From: Cryobacterium adonitolivorans
Lineage (GTDB): Bacteria > Actinomycetota > Actinomycetes > Actinomycetales > Microbacteriaceae
Length of the DNA stretch: 64,000 nt
NCBI RefSeq assembly: GCF_004402695.1
Contig: NZ_SOFL01000002.1
Coordinates: 126,956-190,955, forward strand
Reading direction: 5' to 3'
Shown here: one piece after another, positions 63,499 through 64,000 of the stretch
Position numbering within the stretch: the first letter of the stretch is position 1
Layout of the letters: each line of letters begins with the position of its first letter
The notes under the pieces: generated by a model
Database searches by the model: none
Seen by the model: only the letters and a program-made list of their open reading frames with translations
What the model was told of the DNA's origin: nothing
Translations under genes and position numbers: made by a program

Positions 63499-63816
63499 AT
63501 GGCCACAGGAACAACCCCGGTACTGGATGTGGCGGCCGAGATCAACGCTGTCTCGCTGGCCCGCACCGACCTGGACCCGCGCACGCTGATGATCGCCCGC
63601 ATTGCGGCTTTGGTGGCCGTTGATGCGCCGGTCGGATCGTACTTCATGCATGTCGGACCGGCCGCCGAGGTGGGACTGACCGTTGAGGACGTCGAGGATG
63701 TTCTGGTCGCCGTTGCCCCGATCGTGGGCACTCCGCGATTGCTGTCATCGGCGCGCAAGATCGTGGAGGCCTTCGACCTCGCAATCCAACTCGACTCTGA
63801 GGGCGACACGCAGTAA
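63499..63816 (+). CDS. Carboxymuconolactone-decarboxylase-fold protein
   Basis: 105 residues, all helical: 'DLDPRTLMIARIAALVAVDA', 'HVGPAAEVGLTVEDVEDVLV' and 'AVAPIVGTPRLLSSARKIVE' match the AhpD/CMD fold. The CxxC pair of alkylhydroperoxidase AhpD is absent, so peroxidase activity is unlikely. It starts 55 bp before the lipoprotein gene on the same strand and may be co-transcribed with it. Confidence 0.85.
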   Translation: MATGTTPVLDVAAEINAVSLARTDLDPRTLMIARIAALVAVDAPVGSYFMHVGPAAEVGLTVEDVEDVLVAVAPIVGTPRLLSSARKIVEAFDLAIQLDSEGDTQ

Positions 63817-63871
63817 CCACAGAGTCCGCACCAGCCGCAGTGAGCGGCAGATCCAGTGAGGAGCACCACCA

Positions 63872-64000
63872 GTGAAAAAGCCCATCGTGTTCATGGCCCT
63901 GCTGGTGCTCCTTGCCGGATGTGCGCCCGCGGACGGTACCGAGCCGTCACCGAGTAGTTCCCCGCCATCGGCCTCGTCAACGGCAACACCGTCGGACGGC
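63872..64000 (+). CDS. Lipoprotein, partial
   Basis: The frame is open from GTG 63872 (ribosome site GAGGAG) to the right edge. The 43 visible residues are a lipoprotein signal peptide, 'KKPIVFMALLVLLAGCAP' with lipobox LLAGC (Cys17), then a Ser/Pro/Thr-rich linker ('SPSSSPPSASSTATP'). The mature domain is beyond the window, so the function cannot be given. Confidence 0.8.
   Translation, partial: MKKPIVFMALLVLLAGCAPADGTEPSPSSSPPSASSTATPSDG

Noticed and set aside
1..64000. CRISPR arrays, tRNA/rRNA genes, transposases, phage genes
   Set aside because: No regularly spaced repeats, cloverleaf-like genes, DDE transposase or integrase reading frames were seen on either strand.

Overview
The window is about 68% GC-looking actinobacterial chromosome. 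Dense GC-rich ORFs, frequent GTG starts, translationally coupled ATGA/GTGA junctions, many -10 boxes placed 6-8 nt before a start codon (leaderless style), the 'GGATGC' codon-pair habit and the CGCTGGTCGAGCTTGTCGA intergenic repeat all suggest a Microbacteriaceae member, perhaps close to Cryobacterium. No rRNA, tRNA, CRISPR array, transposase or phage gene was recognised. The genus is inferred from style only.

Layout. 0-2.7 kb: an XRE (MmyB-type) regulator cut by the left edge and diverging from an SDR oxidoreductase, a GerW/YtfJ-family protein and a TetR regulator. 2.8-10.6 kb: one operon with a lipoprotein solute-binding protein, two ATPases, two permeases of the oligopeptide (Dpp/Opp) type and a GH3 beta-glucosidase, probably an oligosaccharide uptake and cleavage unit controlled by the divergent TetR through a palindrome on the promoter. 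10.7-17.2 kb: a DUF559 protein, the conserved actinobacterial trio (phosphoglycerate-mutase-like phosphatase, DUF3090, SCO1664 family), ArfB, an alpha/beta hydrolase, an MDR reductase, DUF1992 and a C-terminally short AlkD-like protein. 17.2-26.2 kb: a HerA-like ATPase, an MFS transporter, UPF0303, RidA, RluA-type synthase, SixA and NUDIX, with a 'graveyard' at 22.9-25.3 kb (Ser/Thr kinase N-lobe, GAF domain, GH15 and arylsulfatase fragments). 26.3-28.3 kb: an ECF sigma factor with a one-TM partner and a lipoprotein gene carrying an internal amber codon. 28.2-40.5 kb: TerC, a DEAD-box helicase, an SPFH protein, a hydrolase, acyl-CoA synthetase, DUF6325, a secreted low-complexity protein, a PadR regulator with a clear operator, a PhoD phosphatase and flavohaemoglobin.

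40.5-48.5 kb: a structured leader before a secreted lysozyme-fold protein, several small enzymes, a frameshifted lamin-tail-domain gene, and a CoA-disulfide-reductase/rhodanese fusion behind a CsoR/CstR-type operator. 48.5-55 kb is the most striking region: jetA-jetB-jetC of a Wadjet/MksFEB condensin system, but with no jetD nuclease gene after jetC. 55-64 kb: an alpha/beta hydrolase, a membrane protein/XRE/MDR-reductase operon with an 11-bp inverted-repeat operator, VOC, a second short AlkD-like protein, DinB, a three-gene sugar ABC importer, a dienelactone-hydrolase-like protein, a CMD-family protein and a lipoprotein cut by the right edge.

Non-coding items of note are two related long palindromes (17.2 and 48.4 kb) and a dispersed ~73-bp intergenic repeat (10.6 and 44.9 kb).
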